Source of the DNA: a virus
Virus record (IMG/VR): IMGVR_UViG_3300001533_000850
Coordinates: 1 to 24,719 of that record
DNA length: 24,719 nucleotides
Reading direction: 5' to 3' (one strand)
Position 1 is the stretch's first letter. Each line of letters begins with the position of its first letter. Positions 1-6,000 of this stretch are shown piece after piece. The position numbers and the translations under genes were made by a program. The notes beneath the pieces were generated by a model. It was not told the origin of the DNA, ran no database searches, and was given only the letters and a program-made list of their open reading frames with translations.

Positions 1-23
1 TTTACCTTTACCTTTAATTGATA

Positions 24-45
24 GGGAAACCCGAAGGGGTTTTCC
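24..45 (-). terminator. Hairpin terminator after the polymerase-like gene
   Basis: GGGAAACCC and GGGTTTTCC flank a GAAG loop, giving a nine-pair stem with one G-T pair or A-C mismatch depending on strand. It lies 12 bases beyond the stop codon of the minus-strand gene ending at 58. No long T tract follows, so this rests on the hairpin and its position. Confidence 0.55.
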
Positions 46-57
46 GTTCTCAATAAT

Positions 58-1242
58 CTATAACTTTAATTTAATTTTTAGGTTGTCAAATTCTTTTATT
101 AAAAAGTCTTTGGTTCTTGATTCATTACTTAAACTAACTATTACTTCATCGTGTCTTAATAATTTAAACACCTTTAACTTACCAATGTTATTCACGAATA
201 TATTCGATTCAATAGTTTGAAGTTTTTTAGCTAAACAAGTATCTTCTTTTATTTTATTAATTTGTTCTACAACTCCATTATATCTACTATTCATCGCATT
301 GTATAACTTACCACTCTTTAACTTATTCTTACCAAAGAATATATACTTGTAACACATAACCTTAATTTCATTTCTACCTATTTCTTCCGGCAAGATTTTA
401 ATTAATTCGTCATAAAATAATCCATTAACGCAATCTTTTTTATACAACTTATTATCTATCATAGTTGATAGTAATAAGGGTTGACAATTACTAATATCAA
501 CTGATGTTGTTTTTTCATTATATAATCTTATAAACTTAACTGAGCTCTTTGGTAAATTACTTATTGATGAATAAAATCTGCCTTCATCAGAGATTTTGAA
601 CCATAAATTTTGTAGATTGACTTTTAAAGCCATACAGAAGTATAAATAAACCTTATCCTCAGTTAAGAATCTCTTTTCTAGTATGCCTGTTTTTTTATTA
701 TAGACAGGATTTAATTCAATTCCTATATTGTTTTGCATCCAAAATAAATAATCATCTAAATCTATTGAAGCATTATAACAATCTTCTATTAGGTTTTTAT
801 TATTTGGATATTTATTGAGCCAAAATTCCTTACTTAATGTTTTCTTAAAGATTAAATCCAAATCAATATCACACTCAGTTAATTTACTTACTTTTAAAAA
901 ATCAGTATTTATTCTGTAACCAGTTGAATACTGACCACTAAAATATGTTCCATTAGATTCAATTAAACGACTCATTAATTTTAATAAATCTTTATAATTT
1001 AACCTTATACCACCGACTTTTATTCCGAAGTTGGTGAAATTATTACTATGTATGTCTGTATAAAACTTTAAGTTGATTGCATCATTATCATCTATTTGTT
1101 TTTGGTATATAAAAAACCAAAATTCAATTAATCTTTTTATTAGTTTTTGTTTTTTCGGTTCTTTTAGTTCATTAAATCTATAATCTATATCTACCGATTC
1201 AATTACTTTTTCTATTAATAAGGTTGGGATTTTTATTTTCAC
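58..1242 (-). CDS. Small family-A polymerase-like protein (palm/fingers motifs only)
   Basis: 394 aa, with a GTG start directly preceded by an in-frame TAA; the next Met is near residue 90. The C-terminal half carries the family-A (Pol I/T7-like) motif series in order: GRFYSSISNL (221-230), resembling the Pol I segment GRLSS..PNL; VDISNCQP (248-255), a motif A candidate with Asp249; R290-x3-K294 followed by F302-F-G304, a motif B candidate; and RHDEV (363-367), a motif C candidate with the His-Asp-Glu triad. There is no 3'-5' exonuclease domain and the protein is far shorter than normal Pol I (about 600 aa or more). The N-terminal 190 residues are not recognisable. By inference it is a reduced DNA or RNA polymerase, possibly for replication or priming. 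It lies alone on the minus strand behind a structured leader. The motif reading is by eye, so the catalytic role is likely but unproven. Confidence 0.6.
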   Translation of the reverse strand: MKIKIPTLLIEKVIESVDIDYRFNELKEPKKQKLIKRLIEFWFFIYQKQIDDNDAINLKFYTDIHSNNFTNFGIKVGGIRLNYKDLLKLMSRLIESNGTYFSGQYSTGYRINTDFLKVSKLTECDIDLDLIFKKTLSKEFWLNKYPNNKNLIEDCYNASIDLDDYLFWMQNNIGIELNPVYNKKTGILEKRFLTEDKVYLYFCMALKVNLQNLWFKISDEGRFYSSISNLPKSSVKFIRLYNEKTTSVDISNCQPLLLSTMIDNKLYKKDCVNGLFYDELIKILPEEIGRNEIKVMCYKYIFFGKNKLKSGKLYNAMNSRYNGVVEQINKIKEDTCLAKKLQTIESNIFVNNIGKLKVFKLLRHDEVIVSLSNESRTKDFLIKEFDNLKIKLKL

Positions 1243-1246
1243 TTAA

Positions 1247-1329
1247 ACTCGTTTTATTCATATACTCGTTTTAGATAGGCGGGAGGGTGATCAAACCCTC
1301 CCTTAACGAGTTAAACCTATACTAGTATA
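1247..1329 (-). promoter_or_regulatory. Structured leader of the polymerase-like gene
   Basis: This gap holds a GC-rich hairpin (GGGAGGG 1281-1287, eight-base loop, CCCTCCC 1296-1302) that stands out from its AT-rich surroundings. An outer arm AACGAG (1305-1310) can pair with CTCGTT at 1265-1270 or with the second copy at 1248-1253, both parts of a repeated ACTCGTTTTA (1247-1256 and 1264-1273). A perfect palindrome TATACTAGTATA lies at 1318-1329. No T tract follows the hairpin on either strand, so a simple terminator is less likely than a leader, operator or origin element. Confidence 0.5.
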
Positions 1330-1344
1330 TATATTACTTATTTG

Positions 1345-1533
1345 TCAATTTGTTTTCAATATGTCACGCAATTTAAGTTCTCTTTTTAGAGAAATTGGAA
1401 ATGGATATATTGCCATACAATCTCCAACTATCACAACAAATTCTGCTTTATGGTAATCGATTTCTCCAATTCTAACCCATGTTCCGAATTTATAATGTTC
1501 TCTAAGAATTGTTCTTATTTTCTTATCATTCAT
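1345..1533 (-). CDS. Hypothetical small protein, 62 aa
   Basis: An ATG-started, basic 62-aa protein with no family I recognise. It starts with MNDKKIRTILREHYKFG, has a hydrophobic central stretch (AEFVVIVGDCMAIYPF) and ends in a Lys/Arg-rich helix-like segment. No signal peptide is evident. It lies upstream of the polymerase-like gene on the same strand, separated by the structured leader, and is divergent from the plus-strand early block; the 119 bases to the start at 1653 must hold promoters for both directions. Its place beside the putative replication gene suggests an early function, but nothing in the sequence shows which. Confidence 0.55.
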   Translation of the reverse strand: MNDKKIRTILREHYKFGTWVRIGEIDYHKAEFVVIVGDCMAIYPFPISLKRELKLRDILKTN

Positions 1534-1620
1534 ATTATTATTATATATTAGTATGAAAATATGGTTTTTAGAAAACGTGGATTGTTTGAAATATTTATTT
1601 TTTTATTCGATAATTTTTTG

Positions 1621-1628
1621 TATATTTG
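1621..1628 (+). promoter_or_regulatory. Bacteroidota -7 element TATATTTG
   Basis: TATATTTG matches the Bacteroidota -7 consensus TAnnTTTG and lies 24 bases before the ATG at 1653. The -33 position at the usual 19-base distance reads TTT rather than TTG. It sits just before the palindrome at 1632-1647, so a bound regulator could block it. Confidence 0.5.
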
Positions 1629-1631
1629 TGT

Positions 1632-1647
1632 TGTATAAAACGATACA
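1632..1647 (+). promoter_or_regulatory. Operator-like palindrome, copy 1
   Basis: TGTAT-AAAACG-ATACA, perfect five-base arms with a six-base centre. It lies between the -7 element and the start at 1653. The same 16 bases recur at 1922-1937 before the paralogous gene, with the same flanking context leading into CTTATGAAA. A shared repressor site is the likeliest reading. Confidence 0.5.
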
Positions 1648-1652
1648 CACTT

Positions 1653-1892
1653 ATGAAACACTCAATCAAACAATACTTAATAACTCTCGGGTTCAAAGAT
1701 ACCCCATCACTTGACTATTTCATAATAGATTTAATTGAACAAAAGGTTACTGACAACGAACTTTTATCAGAAAGTGAAATTATTCACATCAATAGTATAA
1801 TTGATGAATCTAATCCAACTGATAGATTTAAAGAACTCATTGACTCACTATATTTTCTTTTTATTGAAAGAATTATCAGAACGAGGTTATAA
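1653..1892 (+). CDS. Hypothetical small protein, paralogue of the gene at 1941
   Basis: 79 aa from the ATG at 1653. An in-frame TTG at 1626 would lengthen it but lies inside the promoter/operator, and the paralogue supports the ATG. The N-terminus aligns with the next protein (MKHSIKQYLITLGFKDTPSL against MKDSIKHY...KIGFKDTTSL), then continues DYFIIDLIEQ against DDFVIELINE, after which the two diverge. It is helical and acidic in the middle, with no known family. The pair looks like a tandem duplication with the operator copied along. An early, regulated function is inferred from position only. Confidence 0.6.
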   Translation: MKHSIKQYLITLGFKDTPSLDYFIIDLIEQKVTDNELLSESEIIHINSIIDESNPTDRFKELIDSLYFLFIERIIRTRL

Positions 1893-1921
1893 AATCTAAA
1901 TTATTTTCCTTATCTTTACAT

Positions 1922-1937
1922 TGTATAAAACGATACA
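1922..1937 (+). promoter_or_regulatory. Operator-like palindrome, copy 2
   Basis: Identical 16 bases to the copy at 1632-1647 (TGTAT-AAAACG-ATACA), three bases before the ATG at 1941. A weak -7-like TATCTTTA lies at 1911-1918, and no -33 element is seen. Confidence 0.5.
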
Positions 1938-1940
1938 CTT

Positions 1941-2117
1941 ATGAAAGACTCAATTAAACACTACTCAATTAAAGACTATTTACTTAAAATAGGATTCAAA
2001 GACACAACATCATTAGATGATTTTGTTATCGAACTTATTAATGAAGGCTACGAACCTTACGATGGCCTAGAACATTATGATGCTTTCCATAGGCGCTATC
2101 CTCTAATCATTAGATAA
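1941..2117 (+). CDS. Hypothetical small protein, 58 aa, paralogue of the gene at 1653
   Basis: ATG start three bases after the second palindrome, TAA stop. It shares its first 35 or so residues with the upstream protein (MKDSIKHY, GFKDTTSLDDFVIELINEG) and has its own C-terminus with aromatic and charged residues (YEPYDGLEHYDAFHRRYP). A four- or five-residue insertion near residue 8 repeats the SIK motif. No family is recognised. The shared leader and N-terminus suggest joint control and perhaps a shared partner. Confidence 0.55.
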   Translation: MKDSIKHYSIKDYLLKIGFKDTTSLDDFVIELINEGYEPYDGLEHYDAFHRRYPLIIR

Positions 2118-2158
2118 TTTCATTATTTTTTTTATATTCATATTAAACTTAAATACTT

Positions 2159-2389
2159 ATGAACAAATCACAATTAATAAACATCTCTAATGAGATATGG
2201 TTATCTATGAATGAACTACAAACTCTTATACCTTCATACATGCTTTGTATGAATCTGAACCCATCATTAATTTATAATGATGAAACTCGCACTCAATCTT
2301 TAATCAAGAGAGAACTCAAAGAGTATGTTGAGAGCTACTCAGATATTATTTCAGTAGTTCGAATACTCAAAGAACACTTAGTAAAATGA
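2159..2389 (+). CDS. Hypothetical early protein, 76 aa
   Basis: ATG start after an A-rich leader of the same style (AAACTTAAATACTTATG) as the neighbouring plus-strand genes. The protein is probably all-helical, with SLIKRELKEYVESYSDIISV near its end and several Met/Leu residues. No catalytic motif, cysteine cluster or membrane segment is visible. It is part of the plus-strand block of small genes. No clear promoter of its own is seen, so it may be read from upstream. Function unknown. Confidence 0.55.
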   Translation: MNKSQLINISNEIWLSMNELQTLIPSYMLCMNLNPSLIYNDETRTQSLIKRELKEYVESYSDIISVVRILKEHLVK

Positions 2390-2431
2390 AATATAAAATA
2401 TACACAATTAATAAATAACCCCACCTAAGCC

Positions 2432-2764
2432 ATGATAAAAGTAAGTAGATATAAAATAACCGAACCTGTATTGGTTATTGCTGGTGAACCCAATAAAGAG
2501 AAAGCTGTTAGGCTTGAAGTAGGTGATACTATTTCAGTTAATTATTCGGGTGCTCTATTAGATAAGCAAGAGCTATTTATTAATACTAAATATATTGATA
2601 TACTTCCTTTGTTTCCTATGCCTACCTTAAAAGTGTTTATATCAACACCAACAAATAGTTCTAATATGTCTATTGTAATTGAGGACTACCAAGGTTTTAC
2701 CAAGGATGATATTTTAGCCAAAATAAAAGAAAAGATGAAGCCATGGCCTTACGCCAGTAGTTAA
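2432..2764 (+). CDS. Hypothetical early protein, 110 aa
   Basis: ATG start 42 bases after the preceding stop. The protein looks mostly beta-stranded (for example VLVIAGEPNKEKAVRLEVGD and TISVNYSGALLDKQELFI), followed by a short lysine-rich helix (DDILAKIKEKMK) and an odd last seven residues, PWPYASS. A Lys/Glu-rich frame continues right behind it in another register (to 2882), so the C-terminus may have been altered by an indel. No family is recognised. Confidence 0.5.
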   Translation: MIKVSRYKITEPVLVIAGEPNKEKAVRLEVGDTISVNYSGALLDKQELFINTKYIDILPLFPMPTLKVFISTPTNSSNMSIVIEDYQGFTKDDILAKIKEKMKPWPYASS

Positions 2765-2792
2765 ATCTAATAAAGAAAAAATAAAAGAACAA

Positions 2793-2882
2793 ATGAAGGA
2801 ATGGTATCAAGCTAATAAAGAAAAGAAGAAAGAATATGATAGAGAACGATACCAAAAAATAAAAAGAAAAAATAATTTGTAA
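2793..2882 (+). pseudogene. Lys/Glu-rich coding remnant
   Basis: In a frame different from the preceding gene, an open stretch from about 2745 to 2882 encodes residues such as NKEKIKEQMKEWYQANKEKK and YDRERYQKIKRK, of the type found in phage HNH/zinc-finger proteins and echoed by YYQKNKERLKEASRIW in the protein at 3536. The only start is the ATG at 2793, giving 29 aa. It is either a very small gene or the displaced C-terminus of a longer one. Confidence 0.3.
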
Positions 2883-2906
2883 TCTCAAAAAAATTTGTTA
2901 TATTTA
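2877..2906 (+). promoter_or_regulatory. Bacteroidota-type promoter (TTG-N19-TATATTTA)
   Basis: TTG at 2877-2879, 19 bases, then TATATTTA at 2899-2906, 32 bases before the ATG at 2939. It has the same spacing as the three other plus-strand promoters at 3235, 3502 and 4049; only the last -7 base differs from consensus. Confidence 0.55.
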
Positions 2907-2938
2907 CATTATTAAATTACAAATAAAACTTAAACCTA

Positions 2939-3178
2939 ATGACACCTCAAGAAATTAAAAAAGTATTAAGCAATAAATATACCAGGCAACTTGTAGAATA
3001 TGTAGATTCTACAAGTAAAACTAGTAAAATGCATCTTTCACCGCAATTTTTTCACAAAACCCATACCAAGCGTGACAGAGATATTATCGTCAAATTACTT
3101 TTGAATTTTTATGATAATAAGATTGTTATTAAAAGGATTGGTAATGATGGTGTATCCATTGACTTCTCAAACCTATAA
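2939..3178 (+). CDS. Hypothetical early protein, 79 aa
   Basis: ATG start 32 bases after a promoter. The protein is basic, beginning MTPQEIKKVLSNKYTRQLVEYV, with a polar centre (HLSPQFFHKTHTKRDRD) and a C-terminal part (IIVKLLLNFYDNKIVIKRIG) that could form a helix followed by a beta hairpin, as in winged-helix proteins. No family is recognised, and a DNA-binding role is only a guess from basic charge and size. Confidence 0.55.
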   Translation: MTPQEIKKVLSNKYTRQLVEYVDSTSKTSKMHLSPQFFHKTHTKRDRDIIVKLLLNFYDNKIVIKRIGNDGVSIDFSNL

Positions 3179-3227
3179 TTATAAATTGTCAAAAATTATC
3201 CGTTCAACAAGATAAATTTTATCACTC

Positions 3228-3264
3228 AAAAATGCTGCCGATTAAATTATAATCCGTATATTTG
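3228..3264 (+). promoter_or_regulatory. Promoter with box AAAAATGCTGCCGATTAA and TATATTTG
   Basis: CTG at 3235-3237, 19 bases, then TATATTTG at 3257-3264. The upstream box (AAAAATGCTGCCGATTAA) recurs with one change at 3496 before the zinc-finger gene, at exactly the same distance from the -7 element. It is 28 bases before the ATG at 3293. Confidence 0.6.
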
Positions 3265-3292
3265 TATAACAAACAAACAAAAACTAAACACT

Positions 3293-3493
3293 ATGAACGA
3301 CTTAACAAAAATGCAACAGCTATTATCAAAGACTATGAACATTTATAGCGATGATGTTTTTATTGACATGATTACAGAATTAGATGTCCCTGAATTTTGG
3401 CAAGAATTGGTTCTCGAAGAACTAACCGATGATGAGTGTATTTATGCTATTAGTAGATTATTATCTACCTATCGTGACTGGAATTTAGCTTAA
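3293..3493 (+). CDS. Hypothetical acidic early protein, 66 aa
   Basis: ATG start 28 bases after a good promoter. The protein is strongly acidic in its second half (VPEFWQELVLEELTDDECIY) and likely helical; an acidic, short phage protein could be a host-factor inhibitor or DNA mimic, but no family is recognised. It shares its promoter box with the next gene, which suggests coordinated early expression. Confidence 0.6.
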   Translation: MNDLTKMQQLLSKTMNIYSDDVFIDMITELDVPEFWQELVLEELTDDECIYAISRLLSTYRDWNLA

Positions 3494-3495
3494 TA

Positions 3496-3531
3496 AAAAT
3501 GCTGTCGATTAATTAAAATTTTGTATATTAG
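3496..3531 (+). promoter_or_regulatory. Promoter with box AAAAATGCTGTCGATTAA and TATATTAG
   Basis: CTG at 3502-3504, 19 bases, then TATATTAG at 3524-3531, five bases before the ATG at 3536. One base differs from the box at 3228 and the spacing is identical. The short distance to the ATG implies a nearly leaderless transcript. Confidence 0.55.
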
Positions 3532-3535
3532 TAGT

Positions 3536-4066
3536 ATGGAAAAATTGTGTAGACATTGTAATGAGCCTATTGTAAAAAAAGAAGGCGAACGCATTAGAAG
3601 ATTCTATTGCTCTCATACTTGTTATCAAAGGTATACCTCTCGTGTCAAATATTATAAAGACATAGAGAAGACGAAGGCTCGCACTAAAGAAAGGAACTCA
3701 TTAGAATCTACCAAAAAAAGATACAAGCAAACCATCGCCAAACACAAGGAGTGGATTAAAGAGAATGGACTTACCACCACTCAATACAATGAGTTTGGAT
3801 ATACATTCCTTTTTGAAAACCCTCAAGTAGTAGAGACTCTTGTTTTAGTTAATCAAATAAATGATATCAATCGATCCGAACAAGAGTTAAAAGAGTATAA
3901 AAAGTCTTACTATCAGAAGAATAAAGAAAGGCTAAAAGAAGCCAGTCGTATTTGGAGATTAAAGAATAAAAAAGAGACTCCTCCTAAAGTTGAGAAAACA
4001 GAAGAAGAAAAGAAAGAAATAAAAAAAGAAAAAAGGCGTGAATACTATTTGAAATATGGAATATAA
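3536..4066 (+). CDS. Zinc-finger protein with Lys/Glu-rich tail, 176 aa
   Basis: Starting at the ATG at 3536 (an in-frame TTG at 3521 lies in the promoter). The N-terminus has a four-cysteine module, C5-x2-C8 and C25-x3-C29 (CRHCNEPI ... FYCSHTC), typical of a treble-clef or zinc-knuckle fold. The rest is highly charged and helical, with YYQKNKERLKEASRIW and a C-terminal run of Lys/Glu, as in many phage HNH-associated or nucleic-acid-binding proteins. No HNH catalytic signature is visible. Likely a nucleic-acid-binding protein of unknown target. Confidence 0.6.
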   Translation: MEKLCRHCNEPIVKKEGERIRRFYCSHTCYQRYTSRVKYYKDIEKTKARTKERNSLESTKKRYKQTIAKHKEWIKENGLTTTQYNEFGYTFLFENPQVVETLVLVNQINDINRSEQELKEYKKSYYQKNKERLKEASRIWRLKNKKETPPKVEKTEEEKKEIKKEKRREYYLKYGI

Positions 4067-4078
4067 TATCTATATTTG
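4049..4078 (+). promoter_or_regulatory. Bacteroidota-type promoter (TTG-N19-TATATTTG)
   Basis: TTG at 4049-4051, 19 bases, TATATTTG at 4071-4078: an exact consensus match. It overlaps the end of the preceding gene and lies 23 bases before the ATG at 4102. Confidence 0.65.
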
Positions 4079-4101
4079 TATTACTAAAAAAAAACATCAT
4101 T

Positions 4102-4290
4102 ATGAACATTCAAGAACTAAGAAACGAATTACTAAAATCATTTTCTGATTTACAGAACGGAAAATTAAAAACAAAGGATGCCAAAGAATTGACAAACCTA
4201 TCCGGCAAGATCATTCTTTCCGCGAAAGTAGAATTAGATTATAACAAGTTTATGAAACATAACAAGAAAATTGATTTCCTTGATGTATAA
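4102..4290 (+). CDS. Small conserved-type phage protein, 62 aa
   Basis: ATG start behind a consensus promoter. The sequence (MNIQELRNELLKSFSDLQNG, then AKELTNLSGKIILSAKVELD, then IDFLDV) resembles short phage proteins of the pattern 'L..L.nG.i....A..l.nl.GKii.s.k..l.Y', which have no known function. Helical and soluble. Last gene of the plus-strand block; its stop codon lies inside the hairpin at 4274-4296, facing the convergent methyltransferase gene. Confidence 0.6.
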   Translation: MNIQELRNELLKSFSDLQNGKLKTKDAKELTNLSGKIILSAKVELDYNKFMKHNKKIDFLDV

Positions 4291-4296
4291 GGAAAT
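4274..4296. terminator. Bidirectional terminator between convergent genes
   Basis: ATTTCCTT (4274-4281), seven-base loop, AAGGAAAT (4289-4296): an eight-pair stem overlapping the stop codons of both the plus-strand gene ending at 4290 and the minus-strand gene ending at 4296. The AT-rich flanks could serve as the slippage tract either way. Confidence 0.5.
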
Positions 4297-4964
4297 TAAA
4301 TATGAGAGTTTTTAACATAACCTTCACTTATTTCAAATCCTATAAAATCTCTATTCAAAGTCTTAGACACCTTTTGAGTTGTTCCAATACCAGCAAATGG
4401 GTCTAAGACTAAATCACCTTCATCAGTAGTTAATAATATGCAGTTTTGAACTAGTTTTGTTGGAAATGTCGCTGGATGTAATTTGCTTCTATTTGGTGTT
4501 ATGTTCCATATATCTTTGATTGAATCTAATTTATTTCTATAAACCTTTGGAGTTTTTTGATTTTTAGTCATCCAAAAAACATACTCATATGTTGGGAGTA
4601 GATGTGTATTGCCTATACTTGGTGATTGATTTCTACTCCATATTATAGTCTGATATAAGTTTAATTTACTTTTAGTTATCCAATCATGTGGTGTCCATTC
4701 TTTACAATTGACTCTTCTGTTTTTATGATTATAAAACATACTACCATTTGGCTTTAAAACTCTATGACATTCGTTCAATACTTCTATCTGCCATTTTTGA
4801 TATTCAATCTCATCCATATCATCATGATATTCATCATACTTAATTCGTCTATGATTTAGCTTTGATAAACCATATTTATTATATGGCGGTGATGTTATTA
4901 TTGTATTGACTGTATTATCTTCTATGTTTTTAAATCCTTCAAGGACATCTATATTGTAAATCAT
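4296..4964 (-). CDS. DNA methyltransferase, N4-cytosine/N6-adenine type
   Basis: 222 aa. It carries the catalytic SPPYN motif (25-29), HPATFPTKL (163-171) and the AdoMet-binding motif DPFAGIGTT (188-196). With the catalytic motif before the AdoMet motif this is the beta-class order. It transfers a methyl group from AdoMet to an exocyclic amine of a base in a short DNA site. The length is normal for a compact phage enzyme. Its ATG overlaps the stop of the upstream GIY-YIG gene by four bases (ATGA), so the two are translationally coupled. It could protect phage DNA from host restriction, or be half of a restriction-modification pair. The target sequence cannot be read from the gene. Confidence 0.9.
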   Translation of the reverse strand: MIYNIDVLEGFKNIEDNTVNTIITSPPYNKYGLSKLNHRRIKYDEYHDDMDEIEYQKWQIEVLNECHRVLKPNGSMFYNHKNRRVNCKEWTPHDWITKSKLNLYQTIIWSRNQSPSIGNTHLLPTYEYVFWMTKNQKTPKVYRNKLDSIKDIWNITPNRSKLHPATFPTKLVQNCILLTTDEGDLVLDPFAGIGTTQKVSKTLNRDFIGFEISEGYVKNSHI

Positions 4965-5311
4965 TTACTAAAATGCGTATTATTTTTATTCAACGAGAAA
5001 TTGATGCTATGCCTACCCATCCATTCCTTCTCTTTCATTAGTAGAAGTTTTCTAAAACCATCCTTACTAAACCCATTCTTTTTAGCATCAGTTATACTTA
5101 CATATTCTAAAATAGTAAAAGTAAAATCAGAAATATCACAACTTTCATTAAATAAATCTTGAAGTTTCGTAGAGCTATGTCTATTCATTCTTAAATCGGT
5201 GTAATGGTTTTGTAGTCTATTCCAAATATCAACCGACATACCAATATAATAATGTTCAGTCTTCTTATGTAGAATCATGTAAATGCCAGACAATTTTATT
5301 TTAGGAATCAT
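4961..5311 (-). CDS. GIY-YIG endonuclease
   Basis: 116 aa. GIY at residues 9-11 and YIG at 22-24, the catalytic arginine candidate in NRLQNH (Arg32), and a glutamate candidate in MKEKEWMG (Glu94 or Glu96). These fit the single GIY-YIG nuclease domain, which makes metal-dependent nicks or breaks in DNA. There is almost no extra DNA-binding domain after it, so specificity would have to come from the core or a partner. The gene overlaps the methyltransferase start by four bases. It is either a free-standing homing nuclease of the Seg type or a restriction partner. It starts 18 bases from the strong hairpin at 5329-5359. Confidence 0.8.
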   Translation of the reverse strand: MIPKIKLSGIYMILHKKTEHYYIGMSVDIWNRLQNHYTDLRMNRHSSTKLQDLFNESCDISDFTFTILEYVSITDAKKNGFSKDGFRKLLLMKEKEWMGRHSINFSLNKNNTHFSK

Positions 5312-5328
5312 TCATTTAAATCGATTTT

Positions 5329-5359
5329 AAGAGGTTCAATCTTTTAAATTGAACCTCTT
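5329..5359. terminator. Strong hairpin terminator between fibre gene and nuclease gene
   Basis: AAGAGGTTCAAT (5329-5340), loop CTTTTAA, ATTGAACCTCTT (5348-5359): a perfect twelve-pair stem. It lies 33 bases past the stop of the minus-strand fibre-like gene (5392), with AAAATCG following on that strand. It separates the virion operon from the nuclease/methyltransferase pair. Confidence 0.75.
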
Positions 5360-5391
5360 ATCATTTGTATATAGAAAACCTCTCAGAGTTC

Positions 5392-5955
5392 TTACAACTC
5401 CCTTACAATTAAATTATAATTCTCAACCGACACGCTGGTTGTTGATGAAACATTCATAGTCCACACTTCAATATAATCATTCGTATCTAACTCTATTAAA
5501 CATTGTATTGGAACGGGATTTGATTTTGTTGATGTAACTCTTTGGACTTGTTCTGAACAAGGAACGATTGTATCATTCTTAAAAAAAGCTAAGTGAACTT
5601 CATTTCCATTGCCAGATTGTAATGATAGGATTGCATTGGCTTGAACTACTCTTGACCTACCAGTATTTGTAATTCTATTATCAGTGTGGACAAATCCATC
5701 TCTGTTAAATCCTTCAGTAGTGTCGATGGTCACTTTTGTAAATTCTGATTGTGTTCCTATGGTTGTAACACTCACAGTTCCAAAAGTGAAACAATTGATA
5801 TAGGCTGAACCAGTCAACACTCCATTATTATAAAGTAACCCATCACCAACAGCGTCTGACCTGATGTAAGTTGTTTGTGTTCCTTCTTTTGATATGCTCG
5901 TCAGGACTCCGTGGTCTGAATCAAGTATATTAGATCTTTCGTTTAAAAATGACAT
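5392..5955 (-). CDS. C1q/TNF-like virion appendage protein
   Basis: 187 aa, ATG start. A short N-terminal part (SDAVGDGLLYNNGVLTGSAY) is followed by a beta-rich domain with features of C1q-like trimeric heads: TNTGRSRVVQANAILSLQSG, then HLAFFKNDTIVPCSEQ, then a late strand with LIELDTNDYIEVWTMNVSST. Such domains usually end phage fibres and bind the host surface as trimers. No stalk or collagen repeat is present, so it may attach to another fibre protein or decorate the head. Last virion-type gene before the terminator at 5329. The function is inferred from the fold pattern. Confidence 0.6.
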   Translation of the reverse strand: MSFLNERSNILDSDHGVLTSISKEGTQTTYIRSDAVGDGLLYNNGVLTGSAYINCFTFGTVSVTTIGTQSEFTKVTIDTTEGFNRDGFVHTDNRITNTGRSRVVQANAILSLQSGNGNEVHLAFFKNDTIVPCSEQVQRVTSTKSNPVPIQCLIELDTNDYIEVWTMNVSSTTSVSVENYNLIVREL

Positions 5956-6000
5956 AATTTAATTTTTTTTTTTTTACGATTTCTCGTTGATATTCTGTAA

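Noticed and set aside
1281-1302. GC-rich hairpin as a plain rho-independent terminator of the gene at 1345
   Set aside because: No T tract follows on either strand, and alternative arms and a palindrome surround it, so it was listed as a structured leader instead.
1626-1652. TTG start nine codons upstream of the gene at 1653
   Set aside because: It lies inside the -7 element/operator, and the paralogue at 1941 starts at the matching ATG.
2697-2888. Very hydrophobic 63-codon minus-strand frame resembling a membrane protein
   Set aside because: It is the antisense of a Lys/Glu-rich AAA/GAA stretch, which automatically yields Phe/Leu/Ser runs.
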